Positions 9,076-18,568 of a DNA stretch of 33,528 bases are shown in pieces. The position numbers and the translations under genes were made by a program. The notes below the pieces were generated by a model. The model had not been told where the DNA came from. It was given only the letters and a program-made list of their open reading frames with translations, and did not search any database. Origin of the DNA: GCA-2687025 sp964473525 (lineage in GTDB: Bacteria; Poribacteria; WGA-4E; GCA-2687025). The stretch spans positions 1 to 33,528 of the forward strand of contig CAYYPK010000059.1 of the NCBI GenBank assembly GCA_964473525.1, written 5' to 3'. Every line of letters begins with the position of its first letter. Position 1 is the stretch's first letter.

Positions 9076-9825
9076 ATGCGAAGCGCGGCGATGCTCATCC
9101 TATGCCTGTCGTGCCTGCCTTGCCTTGGCGCCGCGATCGCCGACGGACTGCTCCTATACCTACCTTTGGACGAATCCAACGGCGTGGCCGTCGACCGATC
9201 CAACACCGGAGCGACCGCGAACGTCGCCGGGAGCGCGGCGTGGGCTCCGAGCGACGGGGCGCTCGGCGGCGCTCTCGATCTGTCTGGGGGGCGCAACGGC
9301 GGGGTGTCCGTCGCGCACGATTTCGGCGTCTTACCAGCCGCCACCATCGCGGCCTGGGTCCGTGTGACTGACCCGGCGCTGCCGCGGTGGGACTACGTCT
9401 TTGACGCGCGTGACCGCGACGTCGACGAGGAGGACGGCGCGACATACCTCGGACGCAACCGCAACGCGGAGTTGCGCTACGGCGACTTCGCCGCAGCAGC
9501 CGACGCCTACCCACGAGGGCAGTGGACGCATCTCGCCATCGCCCTCGATTCCCGAACGACCAATCTTTACGTGGACGGAGAGTTGGTGGAGAGCTGGGAC
9601 GGAACCGAACTCAACGTAGGCACCCGCCTGACACTCGGTAACCGACACACGTTCACGGACGCGCTGCACGGGGCGCTGGACGATGTAGCGCTGTGGGACC
9701 GCAGACTCGGAGCCCTGGAAATCAGGGAGGTAGCGGGCGGGCCGGTCCTGCCCCCACGCGCGGCGCAGGCGCCCGGTACCCTCGCCACGGCGTGGGCTCT
9801 CCTGCGCGCGCGGCCGAGTCGCTAG
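9076..9825 (+). CDS. secreted LamG / concanavalin-like domain protein
   Basis: The product is 249 residues with a signal peptide (MRSAAMLILCLSCLPCLGAA). It then follows the LamG/Laminin_G_3 pattern: LLLYLPLDESNGVAVDRSNT at the start, GGALDLSGGRNGGVSV, then WTHLAIALDSRTTNLYVDGE and a final HGALDDVALWDRRLGALEI. Such beta-sandwich domains bind carbohydrate or protein outside the cell and are often parts of larger surface proteins; here the domain is nearly the whole protein. The ATG at 9076 is chosen because GGGAG is six bases upstream and a signal peptide starts there; longer in-frame extensions run into the sigma-factor gene. The C-terminus has a short hydrophobic stretch followed by RARPSR, too short to call a sorting signal. 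It is divergent from the sigma factor. The ligand is unknown. Confidence 0.8.
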   Translation: MRSAAMLILCLSCLPCLGAAIADGLLLYLPLDESNGVAVDRSNTGATANVAGSAAWAPSDGALGGALDLSGGRNGGVSVAHDFGVLPAATIAAWVRVTDPALPRWDYVFDARDRDVDEEDGATYLGRNRNAELRYGDFAAAADAYPRGQWTHLAIALDSRTTNLYVDGELVESWDGTELNVGTRLTLGNRHTFTDALHGALDDVALWDRRLGALEIREVAGGPVLPPRAAQAPGTLATAWALLRARPSR

Positions 9826-9831
9826 CGACCG

Positions 9832-9860
9832 TTGGCGCCGGCCCGACTGGGTGGTAGATT
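9832..9860 (+). promoter_or_regulatory. candidate promoter of the acetyltransferase-creatininase pair
   Basis: TTGGCG (9832-9837) and TAGATT (9855-9860) are separated by 17 bases, immediately after the stop of the LamG-like gene. Confidence 0.55.
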
Positions 9861-9902
9861 CCTGACGGCCACGCACCGTGCTTCGGAGGACGCCGACCAG
9901 CC

Positions 9903-10418
9903 ATGAGCACGCCCGCCGAGATGACCCGCTTCCGCTTCCCGGGACCCATCGCCGTAGAATACGCCGACCTCGACGACCTACCGGCGATCTACGAGATCGA
10001 AACGCGTTCGTTCCCCACGCACTGGTCGTACCGCATCCTCCGCGACGAGGTGCGACGCGCGAGGCCACATTCACGCGTGCTCGTGGCCCGGTGCGCCGAC
10101 AGGGTAGTGGGCTTCGCCATCTACTGGATCGTCGTAGACGAGGCGCACCTGCTGAACTTCGCCGTGCACCCCGCATACCGGCGACTCGGCATTGCCCGGA
10201 AGCTGCTGGACGCCGTGCTGGAGGAGGCGCGTCGGATAGGGCTGCTGCGCGCCACACTGGAAGTGCGCGTGAGCAACGACGGCGCCATCGCGCTGTACGA
10301 GGAAGCCGGATTCGTCACCGTCGCCATGCGCCGGGGGTACTACCAGGACACCGGCGAAGACGCCAACGTCATGTGGCTCGACATCGCCAACGACATCCCG
10401 ACACCACGAGGAGGATGA
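9903..10418 (+). CDS. GNAT N-acetyltransferase, RimI-like
   Basis: The product is 171 residues. It shows the GNAT order: an N-terminal alpha/beta part with IYEIETRSFPTHWSY, which resembles RimI, then motif A as NFAVHPAYRRLGIARKLLDA with the acetyl-CoA-binding R-R-L-G-I-A loop. Motif B follows as LEVRVSNDGAIALYEEAGF, then a tyrosine-rich end (RRGYYQDTGEDANVMWL). RimI acetylates the N-terminal alanine of ribosomal protein S18; related enzymes act on other N-termini. A GGAGGA site lies 12 bases upstream of the ATG, a slightly long spacing; an ATG at 9921 is the alternative. It ends four bases before the creatininase-type GTG, with the next gene's SD inside its last codons, so the two are translationally close. 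The S18 assignment is inference because many GNATs share this pattern. Confidence 0.85.
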   Translation: MSTPAEMTRFRFPGPIAVEYADLDDLPAIYEIETRSFPTHWSYRILRDEVRRARPHSRVLVARCADRVVGFAIYWIVVDEAHLLNFAVHPAYRRLGIARKLLDAVLEEARRIGLLRATLEVRVSNDGAIALYEEAGFVTVAMRRGYYQDTGEDANVMWLDIANDIPTPRGG

Positions 10419-10422
10419 GCCC

Positions 10423-11313
10423 GTGCGAGAAGTACGATGGGAACGCATGTTCCCGGACGAGCTGGAGGCGGCGTTCGCCGCGCGCCCTATCGCCTACCTT
10501 GCCTACGGACTGTGCGAGCCGCACGGGCCGCAGAACGCCGTGGGGCTGGACGCCCTGAAGGCGCACGCCATCGCTTGCGCCACCGCGCGGGAGCACGGAG
10601 GGATCGTCGCGCCACCGGACTACTGGCATATCCACGAACTGGGCGGCTACGCAGTCTGGGCGCACAACTCCGTCGGGCAGGTCGAGCGGGCGTGGATGAC
10701 CGCCGTGCCCCCGTGGATCCACTTCAGGAACATCTGCTACCAGCTCCGCGCGATCGACCACCTGGGGTTCCAGGCCGCCATCCTGCTGACGGGCCACTAC
10801 GGTCCCAACTGGCAGGATCTGAAGACCCTCGTGGAGCTCGTCCAGCCCCACGTCGGCGCGCGCCTGTACGCGCTGCCGGACTTCGAGGCGAACGAGCCCG
10901 GCTTCGCGGGTGACGGCAGCAGCGGGGACCACGCTGGCAAGGTAGAGACCTCACTGCTGTGGGCCGTCGAGCCAGACTGCGTGGATGTCTCCCGACTCCC
11001 GGAACGTGACGCCGAGGGGCCGCACTTCGCGATGGGCGGGAACGCTCACGAGTCCGACAGACGCGTAGGCGAGCAGATGGTTGCGGACGAGGTGGCGTGG
11101 CTCGGAGCCAAGTCAGCGGAATTGCTGGCCGCGTACGGACGGGACGCGCCAACGGAGAGGCTCCGCACATACGAGCAGGTCGAGGTTCTGTGGGACGACG
11201 TGGTCGGGGCGGCGTTCCGCGACTTCAAAACCATGCAGCCGCGGTGGGCCGACGAACACGTGCCGGAGGATTCGGTGTGGCACGCGAACTGGCCGATACC
11301 CGACCGCGGCTAG
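10423..11313 (+). CDS. creatininase-family amidohydrolase
   Basis: The product is 296 residues. Creatininase-fold metal motifs are in order: YGLCEPHGPQNAVGLDALKA (the family EqHGpHlPlgtD element), then LLTGHYGPNWQ (the NGHgGN element), then GDHAGKVETS (the adHAGexETS element). These supply the divalent-metal ligands (His, Asp, Glu). The family includes creatinine amidohydrolase, FAPy deformylase-like enzymes and mycofactocin peptidases, so the true substrate is open. In the first motif QN-A-V replaces the usual HLP, a visible departure. The GTG start is supported by GAGGAGG eight bases upstream. It forms an operon with the acetyltransferase. It is presumably cytoplasmic, as no signal peptide is seen. 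Confidence 0.85.
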   Translation: MREVRWERMFPDELEAAFAARPIAYLAYGLCEPHGPQNAVGLDALKAHAIACATAREHGGIVAPPDYWHIHELGGYAVWAHNSVGQVERAWMTAVPPWIHFRNICYQLRAIDHLGFQAAILLTGHYGPNWQDLKTLVELVQPHVGARLYALPDFEANEPGFAGDGSSGDHAGKVETSLLWAVEPDCVDVSRLPERDAEGPHFAMGGNAHESDRRVGEQMVADEVAWLGAKSAELLAAYGRDAPTERLRTYEQVEVLWDDVVGAAFRDFKTMQPRWADEHVPEDSVWHANWPIPDRG

Positions 11314-11430
11314 CCGCCCGGCGGCGGCGCGGCGGGCCTGGCTGTTGACGCAGACATCGGCCGCCGCCAGCGACACGGCAGAGGGCGAACTGGAGAGGTA
11401 CCACAGCGCGCGGGCCGCGCGGACGCGCCC

Positions 11431-11459
11431 TTGACCGCATGCGTAAGGGGCGCGACAAT
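11431..11459 (+). promoter_or_regulatory. candidate promoter of the REC-PAS-AAA+ activator gene
   Basis: TTGACC (11431-11436) and GACAAT (11454-11459) are separated by 17 bases. The start is expected near 11466, about 60 bases before the GTG at 11527. Because the -35 box sits at 11431, a longer reading frame beginning there is ruled out. Confidence 0.6.
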
Positions 11460-11526
11460 TCGCCGAAGCGGCAACGCGCGTCGAGACGTCTGGACAAAGG
11501 GCCCTCGGCCCAGGGTTGGGAGAGCG

Positions 11527-13374
11527 GTGCACCTGTCCGAGCAGCGCGTACTAACGGGGAAGATACTCATCGTAGACAACGACGCCGGAGCCGCGGAAGG
11601 GCTCCGAGCGGAGTTGGCAGGACGTGGGTACGCCGACATGCGCGTGGTGACGGATCCCCGCCTCGCCGCGGAGGCGTACGACGAGTACAGACCGGACATC
11701 GTCGTGCTCGACCGGGACATGCCACACATGGATGGCTTCGGCGTCATGGACGCCCTCGGCGAGTTGGAGAACGGCTCGTACCTGCCAGTACTCCTGATGG
11801 TCCGCGACGAGGATCCCTCCCGGCGCATCCGAGCGCTCGCGTCCCCCGCCAAGGACATCATCTCGAAACCCATCGACATCGACGAGATCTGCGTGCGGAT
11901 GGGCAACCTTCTCGAGGTGCGTCTGCTCTACCGAGAACTGGCGGTCAAGCAGCACACGCTGGAGTCGGTCCTCGACTACACGGGCGAAGCCATCGCGATG
12001 TTCGACGCCGACGACGGCCTGGAGTTCGCCAACGGCCAATACCACGAGATGTTCCGGCTTGACGGGCCGGTGTCTCCCGGCGTGAACGCCGCCGAGCTCC
12101 GCGACCTCATCAAGGGCGAGTTCCACGAACCCGACCGGTTCGAGGCCGTCGAGGGCAAGGTCTTCGCCGACGCCGCGGCCGTGCTCGAGGATGTCGTCGA
12201 AACGGCGGCCCCCAGGCAGCGGATGCTGTACCGCTTCAGCGCGCCCGTCCTTGACCGCGACAAGGAGCACCTCGGACGCATCGTCGTCTACCGGGATGTC
12301 TCGAAGGACGCCGAGATCGAAGAGATGAAGGGGGAGGTTCTGCGTCTCCGCGCGGAACTCAAGGCTGAGTTCGGATTCGACAGCATCATCGGCAACAGCC
12401 GGTCCATGCGAGCGATGTACAGTCTCATGCACTCCGCCCTGGGCAACGACATCACGGTCCTTATCCAGGGCGAAAGCGGTACCGGGAAAGAGCTCGTCGC
12501 GAAGGCGATCCACTTCAACAGTCCCAGACGCGAGGGACCGTTTGTCGCCGTCAACTGCGCCGCGATCCCGGAAACGCTCATCGAGAGCGAGCTGTTCGGC
12601 CACGAACGCGGCGCGTTCACCGGAGCGACCGCGCGTCGAGTCGGGCAGTTCGAGCAGGCCAATGGCGGCACCGTGTTCCTCGACGAGATCGGGGAGATGA
12701 ACCCGATGGCGCAGGCGAAGCTTCTGCGAGTGCTGCAAGAGCGCGAAATACAGCGTGTCGGTGGCACCGCGACCATACCCGTGGACGTGCGGGTCGTCGC
12801 CGCGACGCACCAGGATCTGCGCGCCGCGGTCGACACTGGCGATTTCCGAGACGACCTGTTCTACCGTATCGCGGTCTACCCCATTCCGGTCCCGCCGTTG
12901 CGCGACCGGCCCGAAGACATCCCCAAGCTCGCCGACTACCTCCTGCGTCGTTACGCGGACATGCTGAGCAAGGACATCCGTGGCGTGTCCGTAGGCGCCA
13001 TGCAGAAGCTGTTGGACTATGACTGGCCGGGCAACGTGCGGGAGCTCGAGAACGTCGTACAGCGGGGCGTTGTCCTGACCGAGAACGACCTGCTGAGCGC
13101 CGAGGCGCTGCCTGCCTATCTGGCGCCCTCCGGCGAGCCAGGGGCGTCTACTGATGACGTCGACGGCCCCGTGGCCTACTCCACGGAGACGGTCGGGGCG
13201 AATCCCACCGCGAGCGTCCCGGCAGGATCGCTCAGCGACGCGGAGAAGCAGTCCATCGAGCGGGCGCTCGCGCAGACGGCGAACAACATCAAGCAAGCCG
13301 CCGACCTGCTCAAGGTGAATCGCACCACTCTGTACCGCAAGATGAAGAAGCACGGCCTCACGCCGGAGCGGTAG
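11527..13374 (+). CDS. sigma-54-dependent response regulator, REC-PAS-AAA+-Fis
   Basis: The product is 615 residues. A receiver (about 10-125) keeps all key residues: D17 and D19 in ILIVDND, the phospho-acceptor D62 in VVLDRDMPHMDG and K114 in IISKP. A PAS-like domain follows (about 145-260, ESVLDYTGEAIAMFDADDGL). The AAA+ core (about 287-520) has Walker A GESGTGKE (315-322), the sigma-54 contact loop GAFTGA (362-367) and Walker B FLDEIGE. The C-terminus is a Fis-type helix-turn-helix (NNIKQAADLLKVNRTTLYRK). On phosphorylation by a histidine kinase, not in this window, such proteins hydrolyse ATP to open sigma-54 promoters. The GTG at 11527 has GGGAG close upstream. A perfect sigma-54 promoter lies 137 bases after its stop. 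Confidence 0.95.
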   Translation: MHLSEQRVLTGKILIVDNDAGAAEGLRAELAGRGYADMRVVTDPRLAAEAYDEYRPDIVVLDRDMPHMDGFGVMDALGELENGSYLPVLLMVRDEDPSRRIRALASPAKDIISKPIDIDEICVRMGNLLEVRLLYRELAVKQHTLESVLDYTGEAIAMFDADDGLEFANGQYHEMFRLDGPVSPGVNAAELRDLIKGEFHEPDRFEAVEGKVFADAAAVLEDVVETAAPRQRMLYRFSAPVLDRDKEHLGRIVVYRDVSKDAEIEEMKGEVLRLRAELKAEFGFDSIIGNSRSMRAMYSLMHSALGNDITVLIQGESGTGKELVAKAIHFNSPRREGPFVAVNCAAIPETLIESELFGHERGAFTGATARRVGQFEQANGGTVFLDEIGEMNPMAQAKLLRVLQEREIQRVGGTATIPVDVRVVAATHQDLRAAVDTGDFRDDLFYRIAVYPIPVPPLRDRPEDIPKLADYLLRRYADMLSKDIRGVSVGAMQKLLDYDWPGNVRELENVVQRGVVLTENDLLSAEALPAYLAPSGEPGASTDDVDGPVAYSTETVGANPTASVPAGSLSDAEKQSIERALAQTANNIKQAADLLKVNRTTLYRKMKKHGLTPER

Positions 13375-13510
13375 ACGGTGTGGCGTTCTGCAAGAGATCG
13401 TCCTCGCGGTGCACCATGTCGCGACACGCGGCGTCGCGCTCCCAGCCCTACCAGCCTGTCCTGACGCCGAATGCCCGCTATGCAGGCGGACTCGCAGCCT
13501 ATCGACACCA

Positions 13511-13527
13511 TTGGCACGACGGTTGCT
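13511..13527 (+). promoter_or_regulatory. perfect-consensus sigma-54 promoter
   Basis: TTGGCACGACGGTTGCT matches the consensus YTGGCACGRNNNTTGCW at every specified position, with GG (-24) and GC (-12) exactly ten bases apart. The start is expected near 13537. Palindromes at 13408-13426 lie about 110-130 bases upstream of it, where activator sites usually sit. The first downstream gene is the TetR remnant at 13793, about 255 bases away. Confidence 0.75.
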
Positions 13528-13741
13528 TGCTCTCACTCACCCTACCTTATTCCTCTCCTAGCGCGGGTCGCTGAGGATGGGATCCACGAGGCGGGTGATG
13601 GCGGCGCAGTCGGTACGCGGGAGGGTCACTCTTCGCGCGTGCGGCAGCGCCAGACCGACACTCTCGACGCGCCGTGCCGCGGCGCCGTGGACCCCGGCCA
13701 ACGCGACCCGCTTTTCGTGCCCGGCCGCAACGCTACAGGCC

Positions 13742-13771
13742 TTGGCCGTGGACCGACCGGTCAACTACGCT
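13742..13771 (+). promoter_or_regulatory. candidate promoter of the TetR-family gene
   Basis: TTGGCC (13742-13747) and TACGCT (13766-13771) are 18 bases apart. The TetR-type palindrome lies wholly in the spacer, the usual place for autorepression. Confidence 0.4.
13751..13762. promoter_or_regulatory. TetR-type operator palindrome
   Basis: GACCGACCGGTC is a perfect inverted repeat of GACCG around two bases. The GACCG-NN-CGGTC form is like operators of several AcrR/NemR-type TetR regulators. It lies 30 bases before the TetR start codon. Confidence 0.55.
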
Positions 13772-13792
13772 TGCCGTAGCAGGAGAAACCAC

Positions 13793-14351
13793 ATGGCCAG
13801 GGGAGCGGAGACGCGCCAGCGGATTCTAGACGGCGCGCGCGAACTCATGCACGCTCGTAGCTACAACGCGGTCGGCGTGCTACAGGTATGCGCCCACGCT
13901 GGCGTGAAGAAGGGAAGCTTCTACTACTTCTTCGCGTCCAAGCAGGCGCTCGCGTTCGACATGCTCGATGCGATGTGGGAGGCGGAGAACAGGGACGCGC
14001 TTGTCCCCGCGTACGACACCGCGCTTCCGCCGCTCGACCGCATCGCGCGCCACGCGCGGAGCGGTTCTGGGCTGTCCCTTTGGCGGGTTGGCCACGGAGA
14101 TGAGCGGCGACGACGACGCCGCCAGGGATCGCGCCGCTGGGTACATCGCGAAGATCCACGATCGGATAGGCGACGCGCTCGCGGAAGCAGCGCGCGACAC
14201 CGGCATGCAGGGCATGGCTGTCGCCGATGCCACGGATGGGCTGTCGGCGCAGTTCCAAGGAGCGGGAGTGCTGGCGGTTGCCCGCAACGACCCCTCCGCG
14301 TATCTGCGCCTGTCGGAGTCAGTCGACGCGCTCGCCCGCGCCTACGTGTGA
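13793..14351 (+). pseudogene. TetR/AcrR-family regulator, frameshifted
   Basis: The ATG at 13793 has AGGAG seven bases upstream. The first frame encodes a good TetR DNA-binding domain: TRQRILDGARELMHARSYNA, then VLQVCAHAGVKKGSFYYFFA, then SKQALAFDMLDAMWEAENRD. After PPLDRIARH the homology stops in this frame and resumes in the next one as GAVLGCPFGGLATEMSGDDD, the ligand-domain motif of this TetR subgroup, running to a TGA at 14349-14351. The change lies within about 14042-14058. The stretch between the two motifs is also roughly 20 residues shorter than usual, so a small out-of-frame deletion is likely rather than a single-base slip. A sequencing or assembly error remains possible. The gene converges on the PhyH gene that ends at 14366. 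The intact protein would probably have repressed its own promoter. Confidence 0.8.
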
Positions 14352-14365
14352 GTACCGGGCCCAGC

Positions 14366-15217
14366 CTAGCAGATCGGGAAGCCGTCGCCGACCAGCGGCT
14401 CGCCGTCCTCGACCTCAATCGTCGGCACCAGGATGTGATTCGGCGACTTCGCGTGGTCGTATAGCACCCCCTCCGCCATGAAGATCATCACCAACGCGCG
14501 GCGCTGGCCCTCAGTGACGTTCGGTGGCGTGCAGTGGAAGTTCAGGCAATGGTGGAACATGCACTCGCCCGCGCGCAGTTCTACCGGCTTGCCGTGGGAC
14601 GCGTCCAGCTGGGAACGCTTGACGCGCTCTGTCTCGGCGACAGGCCGCCCCTCCTCACGCGCCGCGCGCGCTTCCGCCGCTTCCCTGGCGTGTGCGTCTG
14701 GCAGGAATCGGGGATCGTCGTGGCTTGCGGGCATCACGTGCATGCACCCACTGTCGACCGTCGCATCGTCGAGCGCGAGCCAGCAACTCACGATGTTCGC
14801 CGGGCTGATGGGCCAGAAGTAGAAGTCCTGGTGGAAGCCAAAGTGCGCGTTGTCCCCCGGCGGCTTCGAGATGATCTGATCGTGCCACAGGCGCACCTGC
14901 GGCGTGTCGAGTAGCGCGCGCGCCGTCTCTACGATGTTCGGGTTGTGGATGACCGCTTCGTACGCGGGGTCACGCTTCCACATGTTCACGTATTGGTGGA
15001 TCGCCCTGGCGTCGCGACCCGATTCCTCTGGGGAGTCGCCGACTCGATCGTGGCCGTACTTGAACTCAACCGATGTGTCGTCGCCGCCCCCGCGCTCCTG
15101 GGCGATCACGCGGTCCAAGCCGGCCCTCATCTCGTCCACTTCCGCCGGAGTCAGAACGGCTCCGCGGTTGACGTACCCTTGGGCCTGAAAGAAGGCGACG
15201 TGCTCTGCTGCGGTCAT
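14366..15217 (-). CDS. phytanoyl-CoA dioxygenase (PhyH)-family 2-oxoglutarate/Fe(II) oxygenase
   Basis: The product is 283 residues, typical of PhyH proteins. The facial triad is visible: H129-Q-D131 in GFHQDFYFWP, a distal histidine in HHCLNFHCTPPN (H228 fits best) and R239 or R240 eleven to twelve residues later to bind 2-oxoglutarate. MPASH, near 162-166, is the usual PhyH turn. Enzymes of this family hydroxylate a wide range of small molecules; in this kind of genome the substrates are mostly unknown. GAGG lies about eight bases before the ATG. It is 33 bases after the membrane-protein gene in the same direction, so it is likely the last gene of the glycosylase / sigma-54 activator operon. 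It differs clearly from the other three PhyH proteins here, so it is not a recent duplicate. Confidence 0.9.
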   Translation of the reverse strand: MTAAEHVAFFQAQGYVNRGAVLTPAEVDEMRAGLDRVIAQERGGGDDTSVEFKYGHDRVGDSPEESGRDARAIHQYVNMWKRDPAYEAVIHNPNIVETARALLDTPQVRLWHDQIISKPPGDNAHFGFHQDFYFWPISPANIVSCWLALDDATVDSGCMHVMPASHDDPRFLPDAHAREAAEARAAREEGRPVAETERVKRSQLDASHGKPVELRAGECMFHHCLNFHCTPPNVTEGQRRALVMIFMAEGVLYDHAKSPNHILVPTIEVEDGEPLVGDGFPIC

Positions 15218-15250
15218 TGAATGCCTCGCGGATGGGGGCGAATCGCCAGC

Positions 15251-16032
15251 TCATTCGGTCTCGCGGCCAGATGCGGCGCGCGAGTCGGACGACGCATCGT
15301 CACCGGAAATGAGCTCGTAGGCAAGGCCGCAGAGGTGTCGCAGTTCCCGTCGCGACGGGCGATGCGCGCTCAGTTGGGCGACCTCGCAGACGCGGAGGAT
15401 CTCGCCAGCGTCGTCCACGATCCCGTCGGTCAGGTTCTGCGGCAGCGAGTTGAGCAGCGTGGCAGCGCTCACGCTGAACGCAGGCACGCCGTACCGGTCG
15501 AACAGCCACCGACGGACGAGCGTGTCGAGCCGCACATAGTCGGCGATCATGTCCTTGTCGTCGGGGTCGGACAGGATGCGCGCCAGGCGACCCATCGCCT
15601 CCTGCGCCCGCTCGTCCGCTGGTCCCTCGGAGCGGGGCGTTGGCCGCACGACGCGTCTGACGGCGTCCGCAGGTTCGGCTACGCTCGGATCTTCGGCTCG
15701 CCGCCGCATCTCCATCTCCGGCGCCGGGTGCGGTTGCGGCATACCGTCCATGCGCTCGTTGAGCCGCTTAGCTTTCCTAACCGCAGCGCGCAGCCCGCGC
15801 GTTGGCGCCCGTCGCGCCCAACGCGTCGCGAACCAGATCGCCGCGCCCACCAGCAGAACCACCGCGACAACGCCGACGAAGTCGAGCAGCCCCGGGCCGA
15901 GGGTGGTCGTCCCGGGATCCGGTTGGTCCCCGCTGGCGGGGGCGACCCTCCCGGCCGCTGGACTTTGCGCCTGTGCCAGCGCCACAGCCGGTCGCCCGTA
16001 GTAGCGCGGCATGTGGTAGGCGCCCAAGGCTT

Positions 16033-16036
<4 letters not shown>
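15251..16036 (-). CDS. single-pass membrane protein with DUF4381/BatD-like cytoplasmic end
   Basis: The product is 261 residues from an ATG at 16036 that overlaps the preceding activator's stop as ATGA; AAGGA lies eight bases upstream. An N-terminal Ala/Pro-rich segment precedes one strong membrane helix (about 50-75, LLDFVGVVAVVLLVGAAIWF), followed by basic residues, a variable linker, and a helical C-terminal domain (about 155-245). The end of that domain (VDDAGEILRVCEVAQLSAHR, then SRRELRHLCGLAYELI) resembles the C-terminal part of DUF4381 or BatD-type proteins, although no MoxR or DUF58 partner is nearby. The function is unknown. The overlap implies coupled translation with the sigma-54 activator, so the two may act in one process. 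Confidence 0.75.
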
Positions 16037-17478
<1,442 letters not shown>

Positions 17479-17488
17479 GGCGCTGCTC

Positions 17489-18073
17489 TCAGACGCGGGC
17501 CACTTGCGAGACGTGTGGGTTGGCCGTGAGATAGAAGCGCAGCGGCGCGGCGACCGCCGTCGATATCCCAACCCGCCGACAGACGGTGATGGGTCCAGGG
17601 GTGCTCGAGGGACCGACCAACCCGATTCGGCCTTCGGCGAGGGACGAGCCGTCGTCATCGCCGGTGATACCCAGCGCGGCGGCCAGTTTGCCCGGGCCGG
17701 AGGCGAGCTCGCGCGGGTCCACGCGACCGCGCCGTTGGCGCATCAACTCAAGGCCCTCCGTGGGTTCGAGGGCGCGTATCAGCACGCCGCAGCCCTCGCC
17801 TTCTCGCCCGGTGGCGACGTTGAACAGCCAGTGCACGCCGTAGGACAGGTAGACGTAGGCGGCGCCCGGCGGCCCGAACAGCGACGCGTTCCTCGCCGTC
17901 CTTCCGCGATACGCGTGGCAGGCCGGGTCGGTCGACAGATACGCCTCCGTTTCGACGATGCGGCCCGCGGCGGATCCGGTGTCATCGTCGCGACGAAGCA
18001 CCACGCCCAGCAAGTCCCGAGCGACATCCACAGGGCTGCGCGCGTAGAAGGACAGAGGCAGCAGGTTCCGCAA
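17489..18073 (-). CDS. DNA-3-methyladenine glycosylase, AAG/MPG family
   Basis: The product is 194 residues from a TTG at 18073. Family blocks are clear: LPLSFYARSPVDVARDLLGV, then GRIVETEAYLSTDPACHAYR with the catalytic-region glutamate, then TARNASLFGPPGAAYVYLSY and LASGPGKLAAALGI. AAG enzymes flip out and excise alkylated or deaminated purines such as 3-methyladenine and hypoxanthine, starting base excision repair. The start is chosen because GGGAG lies about nine bases upstream and the promoter at 18118-18146 puts the transcript start near 18111. A longer TTG at 18115 would then lie before the transcript and has no ribosome site. It ends ten bases before the pseudo-receiver activator, an unusual operon partner for a repair enzyme. 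Confidence 0.9.
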   Translation of the reverse strand: MRNLLPLSFYARSPVDVARDLLGVVLRRDDDTGSAAGRIVETEAYLSTDPACHAYRGRTARNASLFGPPGAAYVYLSYGVHWLFNVATGREGEGCGVLIRALEPTEGLELMRQRRGRVDPRELASGPGKLAAALGITGDDDGSSLAEGRIGLVGPSSTPGPITVCRRVGISTAVAAPLRFYLTANPHVSQVARV

Positions 18074-18117
18074 CCGGTCTGTCTCCCAGCGTCCCCAGCC
18101 AGCGCGCTCACGCAAGC

Positions 18118-18146
18118 ATGTTAGCGTTGGGCATATACGCGGTCAA
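18118..18146 (-). promoter_or_regulatory. candidate promoter of the glycosylase / sigma-54 activator operon
   Basis: On the minus strand TTGACC (18141-18146) and TAACAT (18118-18123) are separated by 17 bases. The predicted start near 18111 decides the TTG start of the glycosylase at 18073. Confidence 0.65.
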
Positions 18147-18197
18147 GAAGCGGCCCGGAGGCAGGGCGGGCTCCGGCGCGCGCCGACTAGCAGCCGG

Positions 18198-18557
18198 TCA
18201 TCGGTCGCGGCGCCCGTCCGTGCGCTCGCCAGGCTGTCGTAGAAATCGGGGTGACATGGGCGAGGGCGCGCTACGGGAGGAGACGTCGGGTCCGAGCTGT
18301 GTCAGTTGCGCGCGGATCTCTTCCAAGGTGCTCTGCAACGCTACGATCTGCGCCTGCGCGCTCTCGAGTTCCGCGCGCAGGGAGTCGATGTCGGCGTCAC
18401 GTTCGTCGCGGGCGCGGGTCAGATCAGCGAGTTCGGCCTCATGGCGTGTCACCATGTCCGCCCGGCCTTGCAGGCTGAGAGCCAGCGAAGCCGCGAGCGC
18501 GAGGATTGCGACCATCGCGACACTGCCCGCAACGATGACAGGGCGGCCGACTTTCAT
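18198..18557 (-). CDS. small membrane-anchored coiled-coil protein
   Basis: The product is 119 residues: a short basic N-terminus, one membrane helix (about 7-30, VIVAGSVAMVAILALAASLA), then a heptad-like, charged coiled coil (about 35-92, LTRARDERDADIDSLRAELE and on), ending in a Pro/Arg-rich tail. The function is not recognised. The build resembles small envelope-spanning or cell-division-type coiled-coil proteins, but no family motif is seen. AGGGGA lies seven bases before the ATG. It begins 11 bases after the MDR dehydrogenase stop, so the two are co-transcribed. Confidence 0.7.
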   Translation of the reverse strand: MKVGRPVIVAGSVAMVAILALAASLALSLQGRADMVTRHEAELADLTRARDERDADIDSLRAELESAQAQIVALQSTLEEIRAQLTQLGPDVSSRSAPSPMSPRFLRQPGERTDGRRDR

Positions 18558-18568
18558 GCCGTGATCCC

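Larger units (their letters stand above)
13375..13792. other. 418-base intergenic region with regulatory signals
   Basis: This is the only gap over 300 bases. It contains two small palindromes, GGTGCACC (13408-13415) and TGTCGCGACA (13417-13426), a perfect-consensus sigma-54 promoter (13511-13527) and a TetR-type promoter/operator (13742-13771). No convincing plus-strand gene is visible before the TetR remnant. A minus-strand frame at 13558-13764 has high third-position G+C but no recognised homology and no good ribosome site. Confidence 0.7.

Noticed and set aside
11313..11325. G+C hairpin after the creatininase gene as a terminator
   Set aside because: GCCGC pairs with GCGGC, but no T-run follows, and such short stems are frequent in G+C-rich DNA.
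13558..13764. Minus-strand frame of 68 codons with high third-position G+C in the intergenic region
   Set aside because: It begins with TTG at the TetR operator without a ribosome site, has no recognised homology, and lies opposite the region served by the sigma-54 promoter. It could be a gene remnant but cannot be supported.
18074..18115. Longer glycosylase start at TTG 18115
   Set aside because: It would lie upstream of the predicted transcript start near 18111 and has no ribosome site; TTG at 18073 has GGGAG.
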